DNA from: a virus
Direction: 5' to 3' (one strand)
Virus record (IMG/VR): IMGVR_UViG_3300007633_000005
Span: 1 to 34,572 of that record
DNA: 34,572 nt
The notes below the pieces were generated by a model, which saw only the letters and a program-made list of their open reading frames with translations, was not told the origin of the DNA and did no database searches. A program made the translations under genes and the position numbers. Below, in pieces: positions 26,071 to 32,248 of this stretch. The first letter of the stretch is position 1. Each line of letters begins with the position of its first letter.

Positions 26071-26517
26071 ATGAGAGGGTCAAAAGAATTATTTGAAGAG
26101 CTACAGGAAAAAATAGCCTATGAGATTAACATGGTAGAGGAGGGTAACCTCAACTACCTAGACGCACTAATCGAAATGAATCAGTAAAAAGTTAAAATAG
26201 AAGAGACTTTAAACGATATAAAAGATTGGCAAAGAGAAAACATTGACGAAATACAGAACGAAGCACAAGGGTACAAAGGTCAATACAAAGGATATAAATT
26301 CGAAGTTAGAAACGGCAAAACAATGTATGACTTTAAAGGCATTGAAAATATTGCTCAAAAAGAAAAGGAGTTGAAAGATTTGAAAGAGAACCACAAGCAA
26401 GCCTACATACAATACCAAAAGGGTATGCTTAACGTGAATACTGATGGTGAAGAGATTGAACTCCCTAAAGTTTCTTATTCTGCTTCTTATGTAATTTTAA
26501 AAGAGATTAAAGAATGA
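26071..26517 (+). pseudogene. Early gene interrupted by an in-frame TAA stop
   Basis: From ATG 26071 the frame encodes 38 residues (MRGSKELFEELQEKIAYEIN...) to a TAA at 26185-26187, then continues in the same frame with no other stop for 109 further codons to 26517. The part after the stop (DWQRENIDEIQNEAQGYKG, FEVRNGKTMYDFKGIENIA, IELPKVSYSASYVILKEI) has no ATG until residue 46 of that part, and together the two parts have the layout of one family seen in Bacteroidetes phage recombination modules. So this is a single gene split by a nonsense codon (context CAG TAA AAA). Mutation, error or readthrough are possible. Confidence 0.65.
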
Positions 26518-26858
26518 AAGATTTAACCAAAGACCCTATTGTTCAATCTGTAATAAGAAAGATGAATCAACGGTCAAAGGACGGCATAGAAAAGTATGGC
26601 ACCACGCTTTTAGAAAATGATAAAGATTGTTTTTTAACTCACCTGCAGGAGGAGTTAATGGATGCGGTAAATTACATAGAAAAGCTTTCAAAGTCTAAAT
26701 TTTTTAAGAAAAAAGGTAAAAAATCAAAAAGCGAAAGACTAAGGAGTGTTCTTCATTTAGTTCATGAAAGTAATAACATTGAATTAGATTTTGAGGATTA
26801 TTACAATGGAAAAATGGAGCAAATTATAGATCATTTCAAAAAAAAAATAAATCAATAA
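26514..26858 (+). CDS. MazG-like nucleotide pyrophosphohydrolase
   Basis: A 114-residue protein with RSKDGIEKYGTTLLEN near the N-terminus and HLQEELMDAVNYIEKL (about 43-58), the form of a phage MazG-like family with EExxD helix residues (E46, E47, D50). Such proteins hydrolyse NTPs or (p)ppGpp and may modify nucleotide pools. The basic stretch FFKKKGKKSKSER is unusual. Overlaps the upstream gene by 4 bases. Confidence 0.65.
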   Translation: MKDLTKDPIVQSVIRKMNQRSKDGIEKYGTTLLENDKDCFLTHLQEELMDAVNYIEKLSKSKFFKKKGKKSKSERLRSVLHLVHESNNIELDFEDYYNGKMEQIIDHFKKKINQ

Positions 26859-26870
26859 ATAATAAATAAG

Positions 26871-27171
26871 ATGGGCAAAATGCTAATCGGTGCAATCGAC
26901 CTTAACAAGATTGACAAAACAAAAATTGTAACAACTGACAAAAATGGAAACCCATTTAAAAATGGTGCCAAGTATTTAAATATTGTTCTTTGGATTAATG
27001 ATGAACCAGATCAGTTTGGAAACAATGCAAGTATTCAAGTTTCACAAACAAAAGAGGAGAGATCAGAGAATAAAACCTACCTACATAGGAAATTTAAAAG
27101 AGTTTAAAAAAGATTCTAGCTCAATGAAATCACCTTCAGGTGAGACTGTAGAAGGTGATCTACCTTTTTAA
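26871..27171 (+). pseudogene. SSB-like replication protein split by a +1 frameshift
   Basis: The frame from ATG 26871 (MGKMLIGAIDLNKIDKTKI...) runs to a TAA at 27105-27107, giving 78 residues. A conserved end is in the +1 frame: TYIGNLKEFKKDSSSMKSPSG then EGDLPF ending at 27171. The body (KYLNIVLWINDEPDQFGN, SQTKEER) and the acidic tip EGDLPF are those of a small SSB-like protein; the tip is the usual protein-binding end of SSB. The shift must occur near 27071-27080, where AAT AAA ACC has a run of four A. So either the gene is broken, or an extra base is an assembly error, or ribosomes shift here. In every case the intact product is an SSB-like single-stranded DNA binder. Confidence 0.65.
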
Positions 27172-27261
27172 ACCATTTTCCCGACGTGGGTAATATGGTA
27201 AAACCATTTTGTTGACGATAACAAAATGGTAAAACCAACCCGTTGAACTCCACGAGTTGGT
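27172..27261 (+). repeat. Three-unit array of 28-bp hairpin repeats, 31-bp period
   Basis: Three units (27172-27199, 27203-27230, 27234-27261), each 28 bases, all beginning ACCA and ending TGGT, separated by AAA. The middle unit is a perfect 11-bp inverted repeat (ACCATTTTGTT with AACAAAATGGT) around a 6-base loop. Unit 3 has a 10-bp stem with one mismatch, unit 1 an interrupted stem. Stem sequences differ but length and ends are kept. It lies between the SSB-like gene and the DnaA-like gene. Confidence 0.8.
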
Positions 27262-27269
27262 GTAATTTT

Positions 27270-27299
27270 AAAGTGGTCAAATTCGACCACTTTTTTTTT
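27270..27299 (+). terminator. Strong intrinsic terminator
   Basis: A perfect 9-bp stem AAAGTGGTC/GACCACTTT (27270-27278 with 27285-27293), loop AAATTC, then T residues through 27299. It separates the recombination genes from the replication genes. Confidence 0.85.
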
Positions 27300-27319
27300 A
27301 ACAATAAAACCAAACAAAA

Positions 27320-27682
27320 ATGAGTTTTGAAGAACTGAGACAATACATTCTGGAAAAAAGCAACATTGACGTTCTTTCTAAAAAAAGATTTTGCCCAATA
27401 CCAACAGCAAAAAAAGTTTTTATTCAAGTAGCTCGAGAAAAATGCTGTGAAAAATTTGGCATTAAAAGAACGTTTGAGGATATTGGTAGTTTTTTAAATT
27501 TGAATCATTCAACGGTCATTCATCACTACAAACATGATCTTAAATATGATTTTATAGAATACCCAATATTTAAAATGATATTTACTAAATTCTTTCCACA
27601 AACTAAAAAATCAATTGAGGAATACAAACTAGAAAACGAAATGCTAAAAGAAAAAATTAAAATTTTAACAAATAAACAATGA
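27320..27682 (+). CDS. DnaA-domain-IV-like DNA-binding protein
   Basis: A 120-residue protein. Residues 52-71 read FEDIGSFLNLNHSTVIHHYK, matching the signature helix-turn-helix of DnaA domain IV that binds DnaA boxes (typically D/N-HSTV). Residues 1-50 are a helical lead; the C-terminal end (about 95-120) is a short coiled coil (EEYKLENEMLKEKIKIL). No ATPase domain is present, so it is a DNA-binding protein only, perhaps recognising the origin or the hairpin array just upstream. It overlaps the next gene by 4 bases. Confidence 0.75.
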   Translation: MSFEELRQYILEKSNIDVLSKKRFCPIPTAKKVFIQVAREKCCEKFGIKRTFEDIGSFLNLNHSTVIHHYKHDLKYDFIEYPIFKMIFTKFFPQTKKSIEEYKLENEMLKEKIKILTNKQ

Positions 27683-28380
27683 GCGAAAAACCAAACTTTT
27701 ATTCTGTAATACCTGCAACCGTAAGGTATGACACCAACCTATCATCAAGCGAAAAACTTTTTTATTCTGAACTAACCGCCATGAGTAATTCCCAAGGCTT
27801 TTGCTGGGCGTCCAACAGTTATTTTTCTGAACTTTATAATGTTTCTAAATCAACAGTTTCTTTGTGGATTAAAAAGTTAGAATCAAAAAATCATATCAAA
27901 GTTTTTTATCAAAAAGAAGGAAAGCAAATAGTAAAAAGAGAAATTTACCCTATACAGAAAATCGAAAGGGGGTGGTCAGAAAATCAAAAGGGGGGTAGTC
28001 AGAAAATCGAAAGGGGGTGGTCAGAAAATCGAAAAGAGAATAATACAAGTATTAATAATACAAGTATTAATATAGATACGCATTCTGGTTTTTCTTTCAG
28101 AAAAAGTTTGTGTGGTTTAGGTGTTGAAAAAAAAATAGTAGATGATTTTTTAAAAAACAGAAAACTAAAAAGACTTGCAAATACTGAGACTGCTTTTAAT
28201 CGTTTAAAAAAAGAAGTTTTAAAAAGTAAAATCCCTTTGAACGAGTTGTTTGAAATTATTGTTTCAAAGGGGTGGGGTGGTTTTCAAAACGAATGGATGA
28301 AAAACTTAAATAGAACATACACTAATACAAAAAAAATGAGCATGGCTCAAAAAATGAGAATTGAATATGGAATTAACTAA
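27679..28380 (+). CDS. Replication initiation protein with N-terminal winged helix
   Basis: 233 residues. The N-terminal ~100 residues form an HTH_36/winged-helix domain: PATVRYDTNLSSSEKLFYSE, MSNSQGFCWASNSYF, and VSKSTVSLWIKKLESK. Residues ~93-125 are repeats of QKIERGWSEN encoded by 22-23-bp iterons (27955-28037), then NNTSI twice from the 15-bp repeats (28039-28068). The C-terminal ~100 residues are helical and resemble DnaD/replication protein ends (LNELFEIIVSKGWGGFQNEW). This is the organisation of lambda gpO, with its origin inside the gene. It would recruit the host helicase. Confidence 0.75.
   Translation: MSEKPNFYSVIPATVRYDTNLSSSEKLFYSELTAMSNSQGFCWASNSYFSELYNVSKSTVSLWIKKLESKNHIKVFYQKEGKQIVKREIYPIQKIERGWSENQKGGSQKIERGWSENRKENNTSINNTSINIDTHSGFSFRKSLCGLGVEKKIVDDFLKNRKLKRLANTETAFNRLKKEVLKSKIPLNELFEIIVSKGWGGFQNEWMKNLNRTYTNTKKMSMAQKMRIEYGIN
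27955..28037 (+). repeat. Iteron array inside the replication gene
   Basis: Four copies of a 22-base unit, CAGAAAATCGAAAGGGGGTG plus GT: 27955-27976, 27977-27999 (23 bases, one extra base and changes), 28000-28021 (identical to the first) and a partial fourth from 28022. The G-tract in each unit stands out in this A+T-rich genome. The layout recalls origin iterons. Confidence 0.8.
28039..28068 (+). repeat. Two 15-bp palindrome-containing repeats next to the iterons
   Basis: AATAATACAAGTATT occurs twice in a row (28039-28053 and 28054-28068); each contains the palindrome AATAC-AA-GTATT. The block is A+T-rich and follows the iterons directly, like the unwinding region of a theta origin. Confidence 0.75.
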
Positions 28381-29062
28381 CTACAAAAAAACAGACAAGC
28401 TTCGAGAGATGAACCCAGAAACTCTTGAAGAAATACTACAAACAAAATTTAAATATTTTCTTAGTAATCTTTTGTCTCTTTCAGAAGATAAAGAGGAGGG
28501 GCTCAGTAACGCCATAAAGGCGATTAAAACGCATTGCATAGGTACTACCCTCAGCGAGGTAAAAAAAGCATTTGAAATGTACGCAAATAGCGAATTAGAT
28601 ATAGTTCCAATATCAAATCATATTGATTATATTCTGGTTGGTAAGATTTTCAATGAATTTAAAAAACTTAGAACACGCCCAAAAGAAAAAAAGCAACTAC
28701 CTGAGCCAACTATTTCAGAAGAAGAAAAAGAGCTTATAGTTTATAGCGGGGTTGTAAATTGCTTTGATTCTTATTTTCAGTACAAAATTATTGATGATGG
28801 CTACTATTGGGTAGGTAGCTATTTGGGTAAGAAAGGATTAATAAAGTTCACCCCAGAAGAGCGTAAAAGCATGATGGAACAAGCTCAAAGAAACGTGAAA
28901 AAAAACGCACTTAATGAAAGCTATTCAGAGTACAAAAAACTAATTAGCCAGATTGAAAGGAAAAAAAACAGCAAAGTTGAGGTTGAATTTATTTACATTG
29001 GTTTGGCGAAATACTTTGATAAGCTAATTGCTGAAGGCAAACACATCAAAGATTTAATTTAA
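28367..29062 (+). CDS. Hypothetical replication-region protein
   Basis: A protein of 231 residues from the ATG at 28367; a TTG at 28361 is the only longer alternative. The start lies inside the end of the replication gene (overlap of 14 bases). The N-terminal half is helical (KTHCIGTTLSEVKKAFEMY), the middle is acidic and the C-terminal half is basic and helical with KFTPEERKSMMEQAQRNVKK. A helicase-loader-like role is conceivable because of position; the sequence alone does not identify it. Confidence 0.6.
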   Translation: MELTNYKKTDKLREMNPETLEEILQTKFKYFLSNLLSLSEDKEEGLSNAIKAIKTHCIGTTLSEVKKAFEMYANSELDIVPISNHIDYILVGKIFNEFKKLRTRPKEKKQLPEPTISEEEKELIVYSGVVNCFDSYFQYKIIDDGYYWVGSYLGKKGLIKFTPEERKSMMEQAQRNVKKNALNESYSEYKKLISQIERKKNSKVEVEFIYIGLAKYFDKLIAEGKHIKDLI

Positions 29063-29065
29063 AGC

Positions 29066-29446
29066 ATGAAAAAAGTAGAGGAAAGATTGCAAACAGTAAT
29101 CAGCAACTATATTAAACTGCAATACCCATATGTTATATTCACTGCTGAAAAAAGCGGTTTAAAATTATCTATAGGACAGGCGGTAAAAGCTAAAAATCAA
29201 CGAAACCCATCAAGAGGTTTGCCAGATGTTTTAATCCTACAACCAAATAAGCACTACAAAGGTTTATTTCTTGAGGTTAAAAAAGAAACTCCCTACTTGA
29301 AAAGCGGTAAACTCTCCAACAACAAACACATTCAGGAGCAAAACGAAGTTTTAAAAAGGCTAAACAGCTTAGGGTATTTGGCGTTATTTGTTTGGTCTTA
29401 TGAAATGGCTAAAGTAATTCTTGATTCTTATATGAAAGAAATATGA
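29066..29446 (+). CDS. VRR-NUC domain nuclease
   Basis: 126 residues with the VRR-NUC form of the PD-(D/E)XK fold: RGLPDVLI (D54), then GLFLEVKKE (E70, K72), and a helical C-terminus (LKRLNSLGYLALFVWSYEMAK). Such enzymes are structure-specific nucleases, likely acting on replication or recombination junctions. Next to the replication genes, a Holliday-junction-resolving role is a reasonable guess. Overlaps the next gene by 4 bases. Confidence 0.85.
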   Translation: MKKVEERLQTVISNYIKLQYPYVIFTAEKSGLKLSIGQAVKAKNQRNPSRGLPDVLILQPNKHYKGLFLEVKKETPYLKSGKLSNNKHIQEQNEVLKRLNSLGYLALFVWSYEMAKVILDSYMKEI

Positions 29447-29658
29447 AGCCTTACAATAATGACTGTAGCTTGAATTGCACACTCTTTGAAATGGATGGAA
29501 AATGCTTTAAAATAGTTGGTTGTGAATACGGCACAGGAAAAGAAGTCTGGAAAGCTACAGACACCTACAGAAACACAAATACCAATGAATTATTTGTAAG
29601 ATCAAGAAAACAGTTAATTATAGAAATGCGAGAAAAAAATGCAAAAATTATTGAATAG
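29443..29658 (+). CDS. Small Cys-containing hypothetical protein
   Basis: 71 residues (MKPYNNDCSLNCTLFEMDGK...). Cys8, Cys12, and two further Cys (in KCFKIVGCEYG) may form a metal site. The C-terminal end is basic and helical. It is translationally coupled to the nuclease gene (4-base overlap). Function unknown. Confidence 0.6.
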   Translation: MKPYNNDCSLNCTLFEMDGKCFKIVGCEYGTGKEVWKATDTYRNTNTNELFVRSRKQLIIEMREKNAKIIE

Positions 29659-29662
29659 TTTT

Positions 29663-29692
29663 TTTGTTTGTTAATTTATTTAGTATATTTGC
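29663..29692 (+). promoter_or_regulatory. Bacteroidetes-type early promoter
   Basis: TTTG (29663-29666), 17 bases, then TATATTTG (29684-29691), with GTTAATTTATTT in the spacer as in the 7064-7093 and 33836-33869 promoters. It drives the 29720 gene and probably those after it. Confidence 0.85.
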
Positions 29693-29719
29693 ATTAAAGC
29701 AATTTAAAACAATAACATC

Positions 29720-30304
29720 ATGAACATTCTAACAAACAAAATTAAACTACATTTAGCAACCTCTCCAAAAGAAATAAACGACACACTTAGTCACATACAC
29801 ATGACTAAAGAAGTTTGTAGGGCAACAGATATGAACATTTTAGCTATTGTACCAACAAAAGAAATATTCTCAGAAGATTTTGATTTTATACAAACCATCC
29901 CCGATGAAGGCTTACTGATACCAGCATCCGTATGGAAAGAATTAATAAAGTATAAAAATATAAGCTATCAATCAATAGACGAAAAACACTTTTTCGACTT
30001 GAGTAATGGTAAAAATGCACCAGAAATTAGACTAGAAATAAAATCAGGTAATAGTATCAACTACCCAAGTTTTGATCATATTATTAATGCTGATCGTATA
30101 ATAAAAAGAGATTATATTGGTATAAATCCAAAAATATTAAAGCGTTTTTGTGATGCTACTGGTGGGGAAAATAGGGTTAAACTTACTTTCATGACGGATA
30201 ACAAAGATACTAGTAGGGATGAACTATATTACAGAATGAAAATTGAAGTTTGTAATAGTGATATCATAGGACTTGTGATGCCAGTTATAAAATTTGATGA
30301 TTAG
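29720..30304 (+). CDS. Possible DNA-clamp-like protein
   Basis: 194 residues. The second half has a beta-rich pattern, SGNSINYPSFDHIINADRI, then KILKRFCDATGG and an ending of IGLVMPVIKF, which recalls the last domain of beta-type sliding clamps (which end in a similar MP-hydrophobic segment). It is shorter than a real clamp, so it could be a one- or two-domain phage version. It has its own promoter. Assignment is tentative. Confidence 0.45.
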   Translation: MNILTNKIKLHLATSPKEINDTLSHIHMTKEVCRATDMNILAIVPTKEIFSEDFDFIQTIPDEGLLIPASVWKELIKYKNISYQSIDEKHFFDLSNGKNAPEIRLEIKSGNSINYPSFDHIINADRIIKRDYIGINPKILKRFCDATGGENRVKLTFMTDNKDTSRDELYYRMKIEVCNSDIIGLVMPVIKFDD

Positions 30305-30306
30305 TT

Positions 30307-30369
30307 ATGGAAGGAATAAAAGTAACATTAGTACCAACACAGAACTTAATTAAGAACACTAAGATTTAA
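30307..30369 (+). CDS. Possible 20-residue peptide
   Basis: A short frame MEGIKVTLVPTQNLIKNTKI that fills the gap between two genes (the next gene starts at 30373). No homology can be claimed from 20 residues. Listed because similar short frames occur between early phage genes. Confidence 0.3.
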   Translation: MEGIKVTLVPTQNLIKNTKI

Positions 30370-30372
30370 ATT

Positions 30373-30600
30373 ATGAATGAAATGGAATTTTATAAAAAGA
30401 CTGATGAATGTATTGCTAAATTTAAAAACGGCAAAGAGCGATACCAACAATCAGCAACGTTTAACAGAGTGGTTCAAATGCTTGTAAGAGATGCAGACCC
30501 TTACGAAATAATAGACCAACTGTGCCAAATGAATGACGATAACCAAAAAGCATTTGAACAATATATACGTAGATTTACAAGACCTATTAACATTAATTAA
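30373..30600 (+). CDS. Hypothetical small protein
   Basis: 75 residues, helical and soluble (MNEMEFYKKTDECIAKFKN...). It contains RDADPYEIIDQLCQMNDDNQK, a helix-turn-helix-like stretch, but no clear DNA-binding motif. Its last codons lie in the 39-base repeat also found at 186-224. Confidence 0.55.
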   Translation: MNEMEFYKKTDECIAKFKNGKERYQQSATFNRVVQMLVRDADPYEIIDQLCQMNDDNQKAFEQYIRRFTRPININ

Positions 30601-30624
30601 ATAAAATCAAAATGAAAAAACTAC
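30586..30624 (+). repeat. 39-bp exact direct repeat, copy 2
   Basis: Identical to 186-224 over 39 bases and reads through the end of the 75-residue gene into the first codons of the next. Confidence 0.9.
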
Positions 30625-30839
30625 ACGACGATGTTAAAAAAATCAAAAAAGATCTTTTAGATCCCAGATCTCCTCTTAAAGAAGAGGATATAAAAGGACT
30701 TACTTCAACTTTAAATTATATCGAAAAAAAGGTTAAAATGCAACATCAAATAGAAAATCAGGCAGTTGAGATATGTGAAAAAATAGATGATATTAATTTA
30801 TCACTAGAGGATGCTTTAAATTACAAATCTAAAAGATGA
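30612..30839 (+). CDS. Small coiled-coil protein
   Basis: 75 residues, starting MKKLHDDVKKIKKDLLDPRS. Almost entirely helical and charged with heptad-like hydrophobics. It precedes a membrane protein and overlaps it by 4 bases, so the two may act together. The first codons are supplied by the 39-base repeat. Confidence 0.6.
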   Translation: MKKLHDDVKKIKKDLLDPRSPLKEEDIKGLTSTLNYIEKKVKMQHQIENQAVEICEKIDDINLSLEDALNYKSKR

Positions 30840-31375
30840 AACTGAAAATTATACTTTTTCAATTCTTAGCAATCGCTGTTTTAGCTTATTTTTTATTCCA
30901 GAAACCAGAAATTAAAACAGAAGTCAAAACAGAGAAAAAGATTGTAAAAGTCGTTGACACTTTTTTTAAATCAAAACCAGAAAAAATAAAAGAGGTTTTT
31001 GTTAAAGTTCCAGAAGTGAAAACAAAAGTAATTCACGACACTGTTTTTGTAAATAAAAAAGCTAAAGAGTATGTTTACAAAGACACTATAAAAACCGCCA
31101 AAATAACCTCTACAATCATTGCAGATAACATTTACAGCAGATCGCTAAGGGTTGATCTTTCAGAAAGGCAAATCAAAAAAGAAATTACAAAAACGGTTTT
31201 TAAGCCAAGATTTTATTTAGGCAATAGTTTTACTTTAGGTTCAGGAAAATCAATTGAAACAATTAGCCTAAGTGGATTTTTATCTACAAAAAAAATTCTC
31301 ATCGGGGCTGGCATAGGGCTTAACTTTGAAACAGGAAAGCCATTAGTTCCTATTACACTAGCATATAAATTTTAA
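30836..31375 (+). CDS. Membrane-anchored protein, spanin-like (DUF6808-like)
   Basis: 179 residues with a single N-terminal hydrophobic segment (about 4-21), a long charged coiled-coil stalk (KTEVKTEKKIVKVVDTFF, about 25-100) and a beta-rich C-terminal end (PRFYLGNSFTLGSGKSIETI ... LAYKF) that resembles outer-membrane beta sequences. Proteins of this layout occur widely in Bacteroidetes phages. The layout of inner-membrane anchor, periplasmic stalk and outer-membrane-like end would suit a spanin that joins the two membranes during lysis. This is inference; it lies far from the other lysis genes. Confidence 0.6.
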   Translation: MKLKIILFQFLAIAVLAYFLFQKPEIKTEVKTEKKIVKVVDTFFKSKPEKIKEVFVKVPEVKTKVIHDTVFVNKKAKEYVYKDTIKTAKITSTIIADNIYSRSLRVDLSERQIKKEITKTVFKPRFYLGNSFTLGSGKSIETISLSGFLSTKKILIGAGIGLNFETGKPLVPITLAYKF

Positions 31376-31379
31376 AGAA

Positions 31380-31505
31380 ATGAAAAAAATAATCCAAACT
31401 TTACAGCAACTCGTTGACAGAAAAGAGTTGAACAAAACAAACAAAAGAAAAGTTTCTCAGATGATACTAAACGCTAAATTTGAAAACGAAAAAAACAAAA
31501 AATGA
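31380..31505 (+). CDS. 41-residue basic protein
   Basis: MKKIIQTLQQLVDRKELNKT is the first part; the protein is very basic. Its TGA overlaps the next ATG (ATGA at 31502-31505). It starts 4 bases after the membrane protein gene, so the three are probably co-translated. Function unknown. Confidence 0.6.
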   Translation: MKKIIQTLQQLVDRKELNKTNKRKVSQMILNAKFENEKNKK

Positions 31506-31798
31506 AAGAATTTAAAGGTTCAAAAGGCAAGTGGGACTGTGTATTTACATCTAATAAAAGCAGGGCAGTAAGAAACAAAGACGGAATAATATGTACATTG
31601 TATAAACCCTCAAGATATAGTGGACAAGACGAAAGGTACGAACAAGAATTAGAAGAAAATTTAAACGACCAACGACTAATAGCAACATCACCATTATTGC
31701 TTGATGCTTTACAGGATTTGGTTAAATTTTGTGAGGAAAACAATACAGGTGCAGAATTAGAATTAGCTTACGACGCTATAAATAAAGCTGTTCGTTAA
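31502..31798 (+). CDS. Hypothetical protein of a widespread phage family
   Basis: 98 residues with the pattern FKGSKGKWDCVF, KDGIICTLY and then RLIATSPLLLDALQDLVKF; this is a layout often seen in small phage accessory proteins. No known catalytic residues. It is followed by 71 bases with no gene. Confidence 0.6.
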   Translation: MKEFKGSKGKWDCVFTSNKSRAVRNKDGIICTLYKPSRYSGQDERYEQELEENLNDQRLIATSPLLLDALQDLVKFCEENNTGAELELAYDAINKAVR

Positions 31799-31869
31799 AT
31801 AAATTATAACTCCTTACTGCGAACTTAATACCTACCTTACTTATTATTAAAAACAAAAACAATTTGAAA

Positions 31870-32160
31870 ATGGAATCAAAAAAAGTAATTAGCAAAAATA
31901 ACTTACCTACAAGAAGCCCGATATTGTCTACTGTGGTTTATGTATTAGCATTGGATTATTGGAATGCTCCGCAATGGCTTTTTGGTGCGGTAGCATTGAT
32001 TCTATTGTTTATTTGGATAGCCTGGATAATATCATTATTTAATCAAGATGAAATTGACGTAATGATCAAATGGAATACAAGACCAGATAAAGGAACAAAA
32101 CTAAGAAAAAAATCAAATTTTCAAAAAAGGCTAGACGAAGCAATGAAGGGCAAGAAATAA
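31870..32160 (+). CDS. Small membrane protein
   Basis: 96 residues from the ATG at 31870 (a TTG at 31864 would add two codons). A hydrophobic segment at about 37-56 (WLFGAVALILLFIWIAWIIS) and a possible weaker one at 18-30; the C-terminal part is basic (KLRKKSNFQKRLDEAMKGKK). Probably an inner-membrane protein with a cytoplasmic tail. Unknown role. Confidence 0.6.
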   Translation: MESKKVISKNNLPTRSPILSTVVYVLALDYWNAPQWLFGAVALILLFIWIAWIISLFNQDEIDVMIKWNTRPDKGTKLRKKSNFQKRLDEAMKGKK

Positions 32161-32168
32161 TTTATAGA

Positions 32169-32226
32169 TAACGGTTTGGCTATGTGCCGTTGTGAGGTAC
32201 GAGCAATGGACATATAGCCTTTGTTA
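32169..32226 (+). other. Strongly folded 58-base hairpin upstream of the RNA ligase gene
   Basis: The ends pair as TAAC (32169-32172) with GTTA (32223-32226). Inside, GGCTATGTG pairs with CATATAGCC (one G-T pair) and CCGTTG pairs with CAATGG around an 11-base loop, with small bulges. Sequence composition differs from its surroundings. It may be a gene-cassette recombination site or a structured leader. Confidence 0.65.
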
Positions 32227-32248
32227 ACCACAGTTAATTTTAGAATAT

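Noticed and set aside
26323-26517. A 64-residue gene starting MYDFKG
   Set aside because: The same frame is open back to 26188 with protein-like sequence, so this Met is internal to the interrupted gene 26071-26517.
26071-26517. Stop codon reassignment (TAA as sense)
   Set aside because: Nearly all other genes end at TAA or TGA with normal overlaps, so only this single TAA could be read through.
26983-27171. Independent 62-residue gene in the +1 frame
   Set aside because: Only its C-terminal half looks like protein (SSB tip); the first half overlaps conserved zero-frame sequence, so it is the shifted end of the 26871 gene.
27172-27261. CRISPR-like mini array
   Set aside because: Units are palindromic with variable stems and 3-base AAA spacers; there are no unique spacers of CRISPR length and no cas genes.
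27172-27261. dif/Xer recombination sites (28 bp = 11+6+11)
   Set aside because: The length fits, but the arms do not match any XerC/XerD arm I know and three tandem copies with 3-base spacing are not like dif or pdif sites.
31799-31869. Extra small gene in the gap
   Set aside because: No open frame with a plausible start or overlap; nothing supported is seen there.
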